Source of the DNA: Parapedobacter tibetensis
GTDB lineage: Bacteria; Bacteroidota; Bacteroidia; Sphingobacteriales; Sphingobacteriaceae
Length of the DNA stretch: 64,000 nt
Reading direction: 5' to 3'
NCBI RefSeq assembly: GCF_024643205.1
Contig: NZ_JAMKQJ010000001.1
Span: 124,001-188,000, forward strand
The notes beneath the pieces were generated by a model, which saw nothing but the letters and a program-made list of their open reading frames with translations, did not search any database and was not told the DNA's origin. A program made the translations under genes and the position numbers. This document shows, piece after piece, positions 7,930 to 17,479 of the stretch (within the stretch, counting starts at the first letter, position 1; each line of letters starts with the position of its first letter).

Positions 7930-8598
7930 ATGAAACACTACTGGTGGAAAATTTTGGGAATCCTATTGCTATTATATAGTATTATCTTGGGTTTATTGGG
8001 TCCTGTACCGGCTTTGCCCATCGTGCATGAAACCATTAGGAATACCTACTATCACGTACCCATGTGGTTTGCTATGTTTACCCTGTATTTTATTTCTGTT
8101 GTCTATAGTATCAAATACCTATCCTCAAATAATCCCCAGCATGATCTCGTGGCTGTTGAAAGTGTCAACGTCGGCATTGTTTTCTGCTTATTAGGCTTAG
8201 CAAGTGGCATGCTGTGGGCCAACTTCACTTGGGGTGATCCATGGCCCAACGATCCGAAGTTGAACGGCTCGGCAATTGCCACCTTGATGTACCTGGCATA
8301 TCTTGTGCTCCGCAATGCCTTGGAGGAGGAGCAGAAACGAGCTAGGATATCGGCGATTTATAATGTCTTTGCCTTCCCGATCATGATTGTACTCATGTAT
8401 ATCCTTCCCAAGACCACGGATTCGCTCCATCCAGGAAGTGGTGGAAATTCAGGGTTTGGCGACTTTGACCTCGACGGTTCCATGAAAGCGGTATTATACC
8501 CCGCTGCCGTGGGTTGGATACTTATCGGTACATGGCTGATGACATTGCGATTTCGCATTCGTAAATTGGAATTCCAAAACCACACTTCACCGGAATAA
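7930..8598 (+). CDS. ccmC: Heme exporter subunit CcmC
   Basis: A 222-residue inner-membrane heme-handling protein of the CcmC/CcsA family with six predicted helices. The tryptophan-rich heme motif appears as GMLWANFTWGDPWPNDPK near residue 94, and the conserved histidines are in YYHVPMW near residue 41 and SLHPG near residue 157. It transfers heme towards CcmE in system I maturation. ccmB precedes it and a CcmD-like gene follows, so the local order B-C-D is kept even though the spacer before it is filled with repeats. Confidence 0.93.
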   Translation: MKHYWWKILGILLLLYSIILGLLGPVPALPIVHETIRNTYYHVPMWFAMFTLYFISVVYSIKYLSSNNPQHDLVAVESVNVGIVFCLLGLASGMLWANFTWGDPWPNDPKLNGSAIATLMYLAYLVLRNALEEEQKRARISAIYNVFAFPIMIVLMYILPKTTDSLHPGSGGNSGFGDFDLDGSMKAVLYPAAVGWILIGTWLMTLRFRIRKLEFQNHTSPE

Positions 8599-8666
8599 AT
8601 ATTTGCATATTGGCAACTATAAAACGATTGAGCGTTGAAATTTGACAATTTTTATTGTAAAACGAT

Positions 8667-8885
8667 ATGAAAAAGATAATTCTTTCTTTGCTATTAGTTA
8701 TCAATGGGTTAATGTGTAGTTTTGCCCAATCAAACGCCGGGGTCGAGATGGCTACGGGGTTGCGCAGTTCGGGCAAGATTTATGTGGTGGTACTCGTTTT
8801 GGTCGTTCTATTTTTAGGGTTGGCCATTTATTTGTTTACCATTGACAAAAAACTGACAAGATTGGAAAAACAACAAAAAAAATAA
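8667..8885 (+). CDS. CcmD-like small membrane protein
   Basis: A 72-residue protein with a signal-like N-terminus (MKKIILSLLLVINGLMCSFA) and one central membrane helix (IYVVVLVLVVLFLGLAIYLF), followed by a basic tail, DKKLTRLEKQQKK. This matches the Bacteroidetes CcmD family proteins that follow ccmC and are thought to help release heme-loaded CcmE. Assignment rests mostly on size, topology and position. Confidence 0.75.
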   Translation: MKKIILSLLLVINGLMCSFAQSNAGVEMATGLRSSGKIYVVVLVLVVLFLGLAIYLFTIDKKLTRLEKQQKK

Positions 8886-8970
8886 AAACGCCAAAGAACC
8901 CAAGACTCCTTCCGAGCTGCTTATTGTATTAACAGGTTACCAAATATGAATGTTGGATATCATACCCAAA

Positions 8971-9000
8971 CGTACGTCATTGCGAGGCAAACGAGTAGGT
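8971..9000. repeat. Partial copy of the CGTCATTGCGAGG element
   Basis: CGTCATTGCGAGG at 8975-8987 matches the inner core of the palindromic element at 2819-2963, but without a visible facing arm. It is a half copy in the 163-base gap before the glutamate dehydrogenase gene. Confidence 0.5.
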
Positions 9001-9048
9001 TATGTTTCCACTGGACATTTCACAAATTATCATTAATCCATTATTGTT

Positions 9049-10485
9049 ATGGCTAAGTCAATAGCAAAATCCGCAGAAGAACCCCATTTTTTTAATGACG
9101 TATCGCAGTTTTTTGACCATGCGGCACAATTCACGAAGCATCCCCAAGGCCTGCTCAACCAAATCAAAGTGTGCAACAGTGTTTATCGGTTTAGTTTCCC
9201 ATTCAGAAGGGGAGACAAGTTGGAGGTCATCAACGCTTGGCGGGTGGAGCATTCACAGCACATGTCACCAACCAAAGGGGGTATCCGCTATAGCGAATTG
9301 GTAAATGAAGATGAGGTGATGGCATTAGCCGCATTGATGACTTACAAATGTGCCATCGTGAATGTCCCATTTGGTGGCGCTAAGGGCGGAATATGCATCA
9401 ATCCCAAAAACTATGCGGTAGGTGAATTGGAAACCATAACACGTAGGTATACCGTTGAATTGATCAAAAAGAATTTCATCGGCCCGGCTATTGACGTACC
9501 GGCCCCTGATTATGGAACCGGCGAACGGGAAATGAGTTGGATCGCAGATACGTATACAACCATGAATCCCGGACAGTTGGATTCATTTGGTTGCGTGACT
9601 GGCAAACCCTTGTCACTCCATGGCATCGATGGCCGTAAGGCCGCCACTGGCCGCGGAGTAGCCATTGCCATCCGTGAATGTGTAAGTGTAGCGGAAGACA
9701 TGGAGAAAATTGGCCATACCCCGGGCATCGCAGGCAAGAAAGTAATTGTGCAGGGCCTTGGTAATGTGGGTTATAATACCGCTAAAGTATTGATGGAATT
9801 TGGGGCAACAATCGTAGGTGTATGTGAATATGATGGTGCCTTATACAATCAAGACGGCCTAGACCCAGACGCCATTCTTGAGCACCGCAAAAATACGGGT
9901 TCCATACTCGGTTTCAAACATGCAAAGAAAGAGTTTAAAAATCCGTCAACCGGATTGGAACAAGAATGTGATATCCTCGTACCGGCCGCATTGGAAAACC
10001 AAATCACTGAAGAGAATGTCGGTAGGATAAAAGCCAAAATTATCGCTGAAGGTGCAAACGGCCCTACCACACCAGGCGCTGAAGCCGCGTTTGTCAAAAA
10101 GGGCGGCATCATCATACCGGATATGTATTGCAACGCCGGGGGTGTGACTGTTTCTTACTTCGAATGGTTGAAAAACCTATCGCACGTAGCTTTTGGGCGT
10201 ATGGATAAGCGCTATGAAGAAATGGCTAACTTAAATCTCGTCAATACCGTGGAGGCGATTACTGGCGTGTCCCTTACTTTTGAGCAACGAAATACGATCG
10301 TGAAGGGAGCTACTGAGCTTGAATTGGTCAATTCGGGATTGGAAGATACCATGATCCGTGCTTACCACGAAATCAGGGAAATCAAGAATTCCAGTAAAAA
10401 AATTGATACGCTACGGACGGCGGCCTTTATCGGTTCGATTGACAAGATTGCCGTTTCGTATCAAAATTTAGGCATTTGGCCATAA
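9049..10485 (+). CDS. Glu/Leu/Phe/Val dehydrogenase (glutamate dehydrogenase)
   Basis: A 478-residue NAD(P)-dependent amino-acid dehydrogenase, most likely interconverting glutamate and 2-oxoglutarate. The substrate site includes KGGIRYSELVNEDEVMALA and the catalytic-lysine loop VNVPFGGAKGGICINP near residue 109. The Rossmann fold shows KVIVQGLGNVGYNTAK near residue 236. It is somewhat longer than the usual 420-450 residues, with an extended C-terminus ending NLGIWP. Which amino acid and which coenzyme it prefers cannot be read from the sequence. It is followed by a clear bidirectional terminator. Confidence 0.92.
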   Translation: MAKSIAKSAEEPHFFNDVSQFFDHAAQFTKHPQGLLNQIKVCNSVYRFSFPFRRGDKLEVINAWRVEHSQHMSPTKGGIRYSELVNEDEVMALAALMTYKCAIVNVPFGGAKGGICINPKNYAVGELETITRRYTVELIKKNFIGPAIDVPAPDYGTGEREMSWIADTYTTMNPGQLDSFGCVTGKPLSLHGIDGRKAATGRGVAIAIRECVSVAEDMEKIGHTPGIAGKKVIVQGLGNVGYNTAKVLMEFGATIVGVCEYDGALYNQDGLDPDAILEHRKNTGSILGFKHAKKEFKNPSTGLEQECDILVPAALENQITEENVGRIKAKIIAEGANGPTTPGAEAAFVKKGGIIIPDMYCNAGGVTVSYFEWLKNLSHVAFGRMDKRYEEMANLNLVNTVEAITGVSLTFEQRNTIVKGATELELVNSGLEDTMIRAYHEIREIKNSSKKIDTLRTAAFIGSIDKIAVSYQNLGIWP

Positions 10486-10494
10486 CATAATTTC

Positions 10495-10534
10495 AAAACC
10501 TCATATGCTTACTTCTCAAGCCTATGAGGTTTTT
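10495..10534. terminator. Bidirectional intrinsic terminator
   Basis: AACCTCATA (10497-10505) pairs perfectly with TATGAGGTT (10523-10531), followed by TTT on the plus strand and preceded by AAAA that reads as U on the minus strand. It separates the convergent glutamate dehydrogenase and FAD-linked dehydrogenase genes. Confidence 0.8.
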
Positions 10535-10540
10535 ATCCAT

Positions 10541-13486
10541 TTATTTTACTAATGCATCCCATAAAATCTCCACGGGATGATATGCCCGCCTACCCGTCCC
10601 ATCTTTGATTTGATGACGGCAGCTTGTACCCGGTGCGGCGATCAGGATTTCAGCTGGCGTATTCCTTACCGTAGGGAGCAGCACCAGCTCGCCCACCTTC
10701 ATGGATACTTCGTAGTGTTCCTTTTCATAACCAAATGAACCAGCCATGCCGCAGCAACCTGAAGGGATGGTTTCCACCTCATACCTTTGGGGGAAAGAAA
10801 GGATTTTTTCCGTAGCACCTACCAAATGAAGCGCTTTTTGATAGCAGTGTCCATGTAATTTGATGTTGCGAGCCCCATCGGTAAACATGGACACATCAAT
10901 GTTCCCTTTTTCCATTTCCTCAGCCAAAAATTCATCGATCAACAATGCGTGCTTCGCTAGTCCATAGGCCGCTGTCAGCAGTTCCTGATCCACCAAATCG
11001 GGATATTCATCCCGGAAAGTAAGTATAGCCGAAGGTTCAATGCCCAATAGCGGTGTATCCGCAGAGATGATATCTTTCAAATCACGGACATTGCGATTGG
11101 CAATGGACTTGGCCTTTCGCACCAATCCCTTGGACAGGTAGGTGCGACCGCTTTCTAGGTGTTTGGCAAGTTTGACATCATACCCCAATGCCGTAAGCAA
11201 CCGAAAAGCAGTCTGCCCAATACCCACATCATTGTAATCCGTGAATTCATCGCAAAACAGATAAACGCGTTTTTTGGGTTGAGGGGTCAATCGTTGATTG
11301 ACCTTATATTCCCGCTCCATCCACTTCCGCAACGTGATCCCCCCTACTTCTGGCAAAGAACGGCCCTTGGCAAAACCTAGTGCGCGTTTTACGATATTGC
11401 TCAATGGCCTGTTATTGATAATGGCATTGTAAATACCAGGGAAATAAGAAGCCAATCGTTGAGATTTGGTGAAATTAGCAATTACCCAAGTTCGGAAAGG
11501 AGTGCCATTGGCATCGTAGTAATGTTGCAGGAATTCCGCCTTCATATTGGCGATATCCACTCCTGAGGGACACTCCGTCTTGCAACCCTTACAGCTGAGG
11601 CAAAGGTCCATTACTTCTTTAATTTCCGCATGGTCGAAACGATTGACTTTTGTGGAATGGGTAAGGAATTGCCGCAGTATATTGGCGCGGGCGCGGGTCG
11701 TATCTTTCTCCTCCCGAGTGGCCATGTAAGACGGACACATGGTGCCACCCGAAATGTGTGAGCGGCGACAATCGCCGGAGCCCGAGCATTTTTCGGCTAA
11801 CCGTAGGATATTTTCCTGTCCGGTAAAATCGAAAACGGTTTCTATGTTGATTGCTGAAGTCTCCTTTTCATAGCGGAGGAATTTATCCATGGGTGGGGTA
11901 TCCACGATTTTATTGGCATTGAACACGCCTTTGGGATCGAAGATGTCCTTTACCTGCTTCAATAACACATACACTTGGTTGCCAAGCACCGTGCCGATGA
12001 ATTCACCACGGAGTCGCCCGTCACCATGTTCGCCACTCAGCGAGCCGTTGTATTTCTTCACCAGCGGGGCCGTCTCGGTCAATACCGAACGGAAAGCCCG
12101 TTTACCTTCGGTCGTTTTGAGGTTAATCAATGGCTCCACGTGTAGTTCACCAGCACCTGCGTGGGCGTAATAGGAAGCCTTCAGGCCGTGTCTATCCAAT
12201 AGCTGCTGCACCTCTTCGATATATGCGGGTAAATCTTTGGGTGACACCGCACAATCCTCGATGAGGTTTACAGGCTGCGTATCCCCTGGCAAATTGCGGA
12301 TGAGTCCCAGTCCCGCTTTGCGCACATCCCATACGAGGTCGGTTTGTGGACCGGTGACCAGGGGGTAGGCATAGCCGAGATTTTGCACAACCAACTCCGC
12401 CCGTAATGTTGCCGCCTTGTTTTCCACTTCCTCCAGTGTTTCGCCACGGAACTCCACCATTAGCAACGCTTCTGGATCGCCCTCGATGAAGAAGCGATTG
12501 TATTGGTAGGTAGGGTGGCCTTTGGTAAAATCCAAGATGTATTTGTCTACCAGCTCGGACGCTTCAGGATGGTGTTTCAATGCTACGATATTGGCATGCA
12601 GCGATTCGATGAGTGTGTGGCAGTGTATGCACAATAAGCCCACTTCCTTGGGGGGGAGTGGTAACAGGTTCAGCTTCGCTTCGGTGAGGATACCGAGTGT
12701 ACCTTCTGACCCAGCAAGCAGTTTACAGAAGTTGAATGGTTGTGAAGTATCACTTAATAAATCCAACGCATAGCCCGTATTTCGACGGGTAAGAGACGCT
12801 TTAGGGTATCCATTGGCCATGGCTTCCCGGTTGGCAGGATCTGATAGCAAATCATTCATCCTTCGGTAGATGTCGCCCTCCCGCCCTTTACGTTTAAGCT
12901 TATCGAAGAGCGCGGCTTCATCCAAGGTATCGAATAGCACTTCCGACCCGTCATCCAGCAACACGTTTGCCGATAGCAGGTGGCTGCGCGTATCGCCCCA
13001 TACGATGGAATGTAGACCACTGGAATTGTTGCCCACCATACCGCCCACCATTGCCCGACTGGCCGTGGAGGTTTCGGGGCCAAACATCAACCCATAGGGC
13101 TTGAGATACGCATTGAGGTCGTCACGAATAACTCCCGGTTGTACGCGCACCCAACGCTCCGCTGCGTTCACTTCCAGTATTTGGTTGAAATGCTTGGATA
13201 CATCCACCACAATGCCATGGCCAACCACCTGGCCGGCCAACGAGGTACCAGCTGTACGGGGGATAAGGGTAACACCATGGGTAGATGCAAATGCAATTAG
13301 GCTCCTTAAATCATCTCCATCCTTGGGTATGGCCACGGCCAATGGCTGTTCCTGATACACCGAGGCATCGGTGGCGTAAGCACGGAGGATGGTTTGGTGT
13401 TCTGGGCTGGTATCATGGTAAAATTGTCCTTTCAACATCCGGACCAAATCCAAGAACACGCCGTCCAAATGAGTTGCATTGTTCAT
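10541..13486 (-). CDS. FAD-linked dehydrogenase fused to an Fe-S/CCG domain (D-lactate/D-2-hydroxyglutarate type)
   Basis: A 981-residue fusion. Residues about 30-520 form a PCMH-type FAD-binding domain (IPRTAGTSLAGQ, GNNSSGLHSIVWGDTR) and its FAD-oxidase C-terminal domain (YAHAGAGELHVEP, SGEHGDGRLR). Two cysteine clusters follow, CSGSGDCR near 567 and CLSCKGCKTECPSG near 627, which read as a 4Fe-4S pair. The C-terminal CCG-type modules include GHCYQKAL and PSGCCGMAGSFGYE near 912. The architecture matches GlcD-GlcF or YdiJ-type fusions oxidising 2-hydroxyacids with electrons passed to the quinone pool. The exact substrate is undetermined. Confidence 0.92.
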   Translation of the reverse strand: MNNATHLDGVFLDLVRMLKGQFYHDTSPEHQTILRAYATDASVYQEQPLAVAIPKDGDDLRSLIAFASTHGVTLIPRTAGTSLAGQVVGHGIVVDVSKHFNQILEVNAAERWVRVQPGVIRDDLNAYLKPYGLMFGPETSTASRAMVGGMVGNNSSGLHSIVWGDTRSHLLSANVLLDDGSEVLFDTLDEAALFDKLKRKGREGDIYRRMNDLLSDPANREAMANGYPKASLTRRNTGYALDLLSDTSQPFNFCKLLAGSEGTLGILTEAKLNLLPLPPKEVGLLCIHCHTLIESLHANIVALKHHPEASELVDKYILDFTKGHPTYQYNRFFIEGDPEALLMVEFRGETLEEVENKAATLRAELVVQNLGYAYPLVTGPQTDLVWDVRKAGLGLIRNLPGDTQPVNLIEDCAVSPKDLPAYIEEVQQLLDRHGLKASYYAHAGAGELHVEPLINLKTTEGKRAFRSVLTETAPLVKKYNGSLSGEHGDGRLRGEFIGTVLGNQVYVLLKQVKDIFDPKGVFNANKIVDTPPMDKFLRYEKETSAINIETVFDFTGQENILRLAEKCSGSGDCRRSHISGGTMCPSYMATREEKDTTRARANILRQFLTHSTKVNRFDHAEIKEVMDLCLSCKGCKTECPSGVDIANMKAEFLQHYYDANGTPFRTWVIANFTKSQRLASYFPGIYNAIINNRPLSNIVKRALGFAKGRSLPEVGGITLRKWMEREYKVNQRLTPQPKKRVYLFCDEFTDYNDVGIGQTAFRLLTALGYDVKLAKHLESGRTYLSKGLVRKAKSIANRNVRDLKDIISADTPLLGIEPSAILTFRDEYPDLVDQELLTAAYGLAKHALLIDEFLAEEMEKGNIDVSMFTDGARNIKLHGHCYQKALHLVGATEKILSFPQRYEVETIPSGCCGMAGSFGYEKEHYEVSMKVGELVLLPTVRNTPAEILIAAPGTSCRHQIKDGTGRRAYHPVEILWDALVK

Positions 13487-13616
13487 GATTAGGCGAAGAT
13501 AGGAATATTAAGACTTTTCGCAAGTCTCTCGATAGCCATATTCGGAGACCAGTGCCACTACGACACGGATCTCCGAAGCCATTCACAACATCATCCCGAA
13601 ATATTGATGGCAAAAG

Positions 13617-14585
13617 TTACACGCTAACGAAATTCTCCATGACGTTCATGACGTCATAACCTTCCTGAGCGCTGCAAGGGTTAGGTCCGACGCCCCTGAA
13701 ATACGCGACGACGGCTGCTATCATCGGTTGTTGGACGTGGGGGAGCGGTTCAAATCGAAAATGCTGGACACCTTGCTTGTTGACCAGCTCAATCGATTGA
13801 TAGTCGAATACCGAAAAAGATAGTCGTCCTTCTGAACCGACTACCTCACACACGTCAAGTGCCTCAGCGACATTGAACGCCCAATGACCGCTGAAAAGCA
13901 CATCATTTTCAAATAATATATGTCCAGATACCGTATCCGCTGCTGTATATAAAGTTGATTGATTATGGGCAATCCCTTTACTGGACGCTATATTACTGAA
14001 GAAATGATGCATGAGGTCGAGTTGATGCGGTGCTAAATCATGGAACAAACCTCCTCCTGACTGCTTTGGATCTAACCGCCACTGCATACGCGGTGATTGC
14101 ATTTCTTCGCTAGACAGCGGCCGCTGGTAATACCTGAGGTTGGCAATCCTCGGCACACCGATATGGAAGTCAATGAGTTCCTTTACTTTTTTGAAATAGG
14201 GTTGCTCCCTGCGGTAATGCGCTACGCTGAGTTTGCCACCAGCAGTTTGCAGCGCTTGTAAGAGTTCTTCCGCTTGCAAACGATTTAGTGTCATTGGTTT
14301 TTCGAGGTATACGGGCTTTCCTGCCCGAAGGGCCGCAGCAGCATAAAACGCATGTGAATCCGGTGGTGTGGCTATATATATGGCGTTGACCTTGGGGTCG
14401 TCGATAAGTTGCTGTGCATCGGAATACCAAGTAGGTACATGGTGTCTTTCCGCATAACTTTTTGCTTTAGCCGCATCACGACGCATGACTGCCACCAAAC
14501 GCGAATGTTCAATTTTTTGAAAGGCCGGACCACTTTTTACTTCAGTTACATCGCCGGCGCCTATGATGCCCCATTTTATTTCCAT
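13617..14585 (-). CDS. Gfo/Idh/MocA family oxidoreductase
   Basis: A 322-residue NAD(P)-dependent sugar or polyol oxidoreductase. The N-terminal Rossmann motif is WGIIGAGDVTE at residues 4-14, and the family's catalytic-lysine signature is YLEKPMTLN near residue 93. HDLAPHQLDLMHHF near 180 is the typical substrate-side histidine motif. The open frame extends 54 codons upstream, but those residues are lysine/serine-rich with no family match, so I start at the ATG before EIKWGIIGAG. It lies 34 bases downstream of the large AraC-TPR regulator on the same strand. Substrate unknown. Confidence 0.9.
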   Translation of the reverse strand: MEIKWGIIGAGDVTEVKSGPAFQKIEHSRLVAVMRRDAAKAKSYAERHHVPTWYSDAQQLIDDPKVNAIYIATPPDSHAFYAAAALRAGKPVYLEKPMTLNRLQAEELLQALQTAGGKLSVAHYRREQPYFKKVKELIDFHIGVPRIANLRYYQRPLSSEEMQSPRMQWRLDPKQSGGGLFHDLAPHQLDLMHHFFSNIASSKGIAHNQSTLYTAADTVSGHILFENDVLFSGHWAFNVAEALDVCEVVGSEGRLSFSVFDYQSIELVNKQGVQHFRFEPLPHVQQPMIAAVVAYFRGVGPNPCSAQEGYDVMNVMENFVSV

Positions 14586-14619
14586 AGCTTCTTTGTATTT
14601 GATTATTTGCCGATTGCAA

Positions 14620-16680
14620 CTACAACAAGCCTTTCTCTTCCAGCGTCTCTTTGAGCTGTTTGTTTTTGTCCCAAAATTTGGTTTCGATGATATCGAATAC
14701 CGCTTTGAAAGCGGGGTTATCCTTGAAACGGGCCACCATGATATCATCTTTGAACAACAGAATCCAATATTGGTAATTGTCTTCTTTTGAAAATAAGCGA
14801 AGGTGATCGATCATGTCGGAAGCGTTACCCCGGTATGCAGCATACAACGCCAAATGCATATGCCTATAGATGGATTGATCATTATCCGCAAACGTCTTGA
14901 AATGTGAAAAATGGCGTTCGGATTTCTCTCGATTACCTCGCTTGGACCAAAGTATCGCCATGTCCAAGTCGACCGTATGGAAAAAATCCAACTGCTGTTC
15001 TTCGCGCAATTGGAGAAACCGCTCATAATAACGGAAGGCGGCCTGGTCATCCCCCGTATGGAAATACAGTTTTCCCAGCTCCTGCAGGATATGCATCTGG
15101 TTTGAATCCTTGGCCAGTTGGGACAGCAGCAGCTTTTCTGCCTTGGCGGAATCCCGGTATTTGGCGTAAACCACGACAGCATTCAACCATTGGGCAAAAG
15201 AGTTGTCCGGATTGTATGCCAGCGATTGCTCGATGTACCGCAGTGACTCGTCGATGAAACCAGTCTGGACCAATGCATTACTCAAGTGCAGGTAGTTAAA
15301 ACTGGCCGTGGCGCTATCATGCGCCGCAGGGTCTAACCGTATGCCCTGAAGTGCGTATTCGAGGTATTTGGCCGTATTGGGGACATACCAGTTGTAGAAA
15401 TCCGAGAGGAAATGAATCACCAGCGTCGAGTTCGGATTGTATTCCAGTGCCTTCTCCAAATACGGAATCGCCAACACATAGGACTTTTGATTAACATAGT
15501 GCAGTCCCTTGGCAAACAAACTCTCGGCCAATGCAGGGTCGTAAAGTAATGCTTTATCGGCATAGGAGCCGATGGTATCGACATACTGCGGTTGTTGCTG
15601 AAATACGTCAAGATAATGATACGCGATTGCCGTCACCGCGTAGGCCAACGCAAATTCGCGGTCGCGTTCAATCGCCTTTTCAAGGAGGGCAATGGCGGCT
15701 TCCAGGTTCGCCCCTCCCCCCTGCCGCATCAGTTCCGTCGCCTTCAAAAACAAGTCGTAGGCTACCAAATCGGTTGTCGGTGTTCGCTCTATTCGCTTTC
15801 GCTCTTCCCACGTTACGATAGCACGAACCTCCTTGGCGATGTCCTTCGCAATCTCCTGTTGCAACTGGAAGATGTCTGTTACTTCCCGCTCATACCGTCG
15901 CGCCCAAAGGTGGTTGTCGTGCCGCGCATCTATCAATTGGATATTGAGCAGTATACGGTTGCCGATCTTCTGGCCACTCCCCTCCACGACATAGCTGACC
16001 TGGAGCTCATGGGCTAACTCGGGGATGGACTTAGCGGTGTGCCGGTATTTCTCGGCAGAGGTGCGGCTGACAACCCGGAGATCATTGATTTTTTGCAAGT
16101 TATTCAACGTCGACTCCATTAACCCATTGATCAGGTACACGTTGGTCGAGTCATCGCTATCATTTTTGAAGGGCAGTACAGCAATGGATTTATCGAGGGT
16201 AGATGCCAGCGAAGCCGGACGCCTAGCAAGATAAATGAATAGGCCAAGTGCTATGACCGCTCCTAGCGAGATGGCCACCAATACCCAAGGTTTGATTTTC
16301 TTGCGCGATTGTGCAATGACTTCCGATGGTTCCGCTTCCATTTTCCTTTTGCTCGCCTCCCCCGGTGGGTAGCCATAGTATTCGCGAAAACATTTGATGA
16401 AATACGACGTGCCGCTGAATCCCACTTGGTGGGATACTTCCGAGACAGATAATGAGGTCGTACCCAATAATTCCATGCCTTGCTTCAGGCGGATTTCCCG
16501 GATGAGCCGGCTGACGGACGAATTGGTCGAATGCTTGATTCGGCGAAGCAGGTTTGACCGGCTCATGTGCATCTTCTCAGCCAATTCGGACACGCCGAAC
16601 CTTTCATTGGACAGGTTTTCCATGACCACAACGGTGACCTTCGCAAGGAAATCTGTATCGATGGAATGGGATTCGGACAT
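14620..16680 (-). CDS. AraC-type DNA-binding domain fused to a membrane helix, FlgO/TolB-like domain and TPR repeats
   Basis: A 686-residue regulator. Residues about 10-108 are an AraC double helix-turn-helix (FGVSELAEKMHMSRSNLLRR and SVSEVSHQVGFSGTSYFIKC). A single membrane helix lies near 131-152. Residues about 165-290 resemble the FlgO/adenylate-cyclase-associated domain (KSIAVLPFKNDSDDSTNVYL, VSYVVEGSGQKIGNRILLNI). TPR repeats fill the rest (ALAESLFAKGLHYVNQKSY, QMHILQELGKLYFHTGDDQ). DNA-binding at the N-terminus and sensing behind a membrane helix suggest a one-component membrane regulator. The start at 16680 follows a TATATTTG promoter; the longer frame would begin upstream of that -7 box. 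Targets are unknown; the divergent ankyrin/acyltransferase pair is one candidate. Confidence 0.88.
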   Translation of the reverse strand: MSESHSIDTDFLAKVTVVVMENLSNERFGVSELAEKMHMSRSNLLRRIKHSTNSSVSRLIREIRLKQGMELLGTTSLSVSEVSHQVGFSGTSYFIKCFREYYGYPPGEASKRKMEAEPSEVIAQSRKKIKPWVLVAISLGAVIALGLFIYLARRPASLASTLDKSIAVLPFKNDSDDSTNVYLINGLMESTLNNLQKINDLRVVSRTSAEKYRHTAKSIPELAHELQVSYVVEGSGQKIGNRILLNIQLIDARHDNHLWARRYEREVTDIFQLQQEIAKDIAKEVRAIVTWEERKRIERTPTTDLVAYDLFLKATELMRQGGGANLEAAIALLEKAIERDREFALAYAVTAIAYHYLDVFQQQPQYVDTIGSYADKALLYDPALAESLFAKGLHYVNQKSYVLAIPYLEKALEYNPNSTLVIHFLSDFYNWYVPNTAKYLEYALQGIRLDPAAHDSATASFNYLHLSNALVQTGFIDESLRYIEQSLAYNPDNSFAQWLNAVVVYAKYRDSAKAEKLLLSQLAKDSNQMHILQELGKLYFHTGDDQAAFRYYERFLQLREEQQLDFFHTVDLDMAILWSKRGNREKSERHFSHFKTFADNDQSIYRHMHLALYAAYRGNASDMIDHLRLFSKEDNYQYWILLFKDDIMVARFKDNPAFKAVFDIIETKFWDKNKQLKETLEEKGLL

Positions 16681-16706
16681 GGCGATTTGGCGCTTTATTC
16701 TACAAA

Positions 16707-16714
16707 CAAATATA
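16707..16714 (-). promoter_or_regulatory. -7 box TATATTTG upstream of the AraC-TPR gene
   Basis: The minus-strand TATATTTG matches TAnnTTTG and lies 26 bases before the ATG at 16680. This decides against the upstream in-frame ATG at 16728. Confidence 0.6.
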
Positions 16715-16885
16715 CCAGTTGTGGGCATATTTGCATCATAATTTATATCGATGCATCATAATTTTTATTAACATCATCAAACTTAACGAACTTATCCGCA
16801 TAACTCTTTTGCCGATTTCGCGAATCGATTGACCTTTGCTACATCCAACGATTGAACAGTTGGTATAACTTAATAGCAGCAAATC

Positions 16886-17479
16886 ATGAAATCACAACAC
16901 ATTATTTCATTCAAAGAAATCATCAAGTTTACGCTCATCATGGCCGTTGCGCTGGTAACAGCCTGCGCGGGCAATGGAAACTCGTCACAGACGAACGATA
17001 CAGCAAGCACCTCCGCCATAAAAGCCCCACAGGTGGATATCCACACTGCAGTTGCTACAGGCGACGAAGAAGCATTAAGGCAACATATTGCCGCTAAATC
17101 GGACATCAACGCAAAAGATCCGTTTGGCGGGTCGAGCCCGTTGATTACCGCAGCCGTATTTGGTAAGACGGACATGGCCAAGATACTTATCGACGCAGGC
17201 GCCGACCTCAACTTTCGGAATAATGATGGTTCGACCGCGCTTATCAGCGCAGCTTTCTTTGGCCGACCCGAAATCGTTCAACTGCTGCTTGATGCAGGAG
17301 CAGACAAGACCATTAAAAACAACTACGGTGCGACGGCTTACGAATCTGTAGCAGCGCCTTTCAGCGAGGTAAAAAACACGTATGACATGATGGGCAAGAT
17401 GTTGGAGCCAATGGGACTGAAACTTGATTACGCGCACCTTGAGAAAACCCGCCCCGAAATCGCCAAGATGTTGAAATAA
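16886..17479 (+). CDS. Ankyrin-repeat lipoprotein
   Basis: A 197-residue protein. The N-terminus ends in the lipobox-like VTACAGNGNSS, so it is probably lipidated at Cys30 and held in the envelope. Residues about 50-160 hold three to four ankyrin repeats, for example DINAKDPFGGSSPLITAAVF and DLNFRNNDGSTALISAAFFG. Ankyrin repeats bind proteins; the partner is unknown. The TAA stop shares its last A with the ATG of the acyltransferase gene (TAATG), implying translational coupling and a joint function. The gene is divergent from the AraC-TPR regulator across a 205-base region. Confidence 0.88.
   Translation: MKSQHIISFKEIIKFTLIMAVALVTACAGNGNSSQTNDTASTSAIKAPQVDIHTAVATGDEEALRQHIAAKSDINAKDPFGGSSPLITAAVFGKTDMAKILIDAGADLNFRNNDGSTALISAAFFGRPEIVQLLLDAGADKTIKNNYGATAYESVAAPFSEVKNTYDMMGKMLEPMGLKLDYAHLEKTRPEIAKMLK

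Noticed and set aside
13530..13580. Terminator between the FAD-linked dehydrogenase start and the Gfo/Idh/MocA stop
   Set aside because: TCGGAGA and TCTCCGA form a seven-base stem, but the loop is about 20 bases and no T-run follows on either strand; also both genes run leftwards, so a terminator would be needed only downstream of others.
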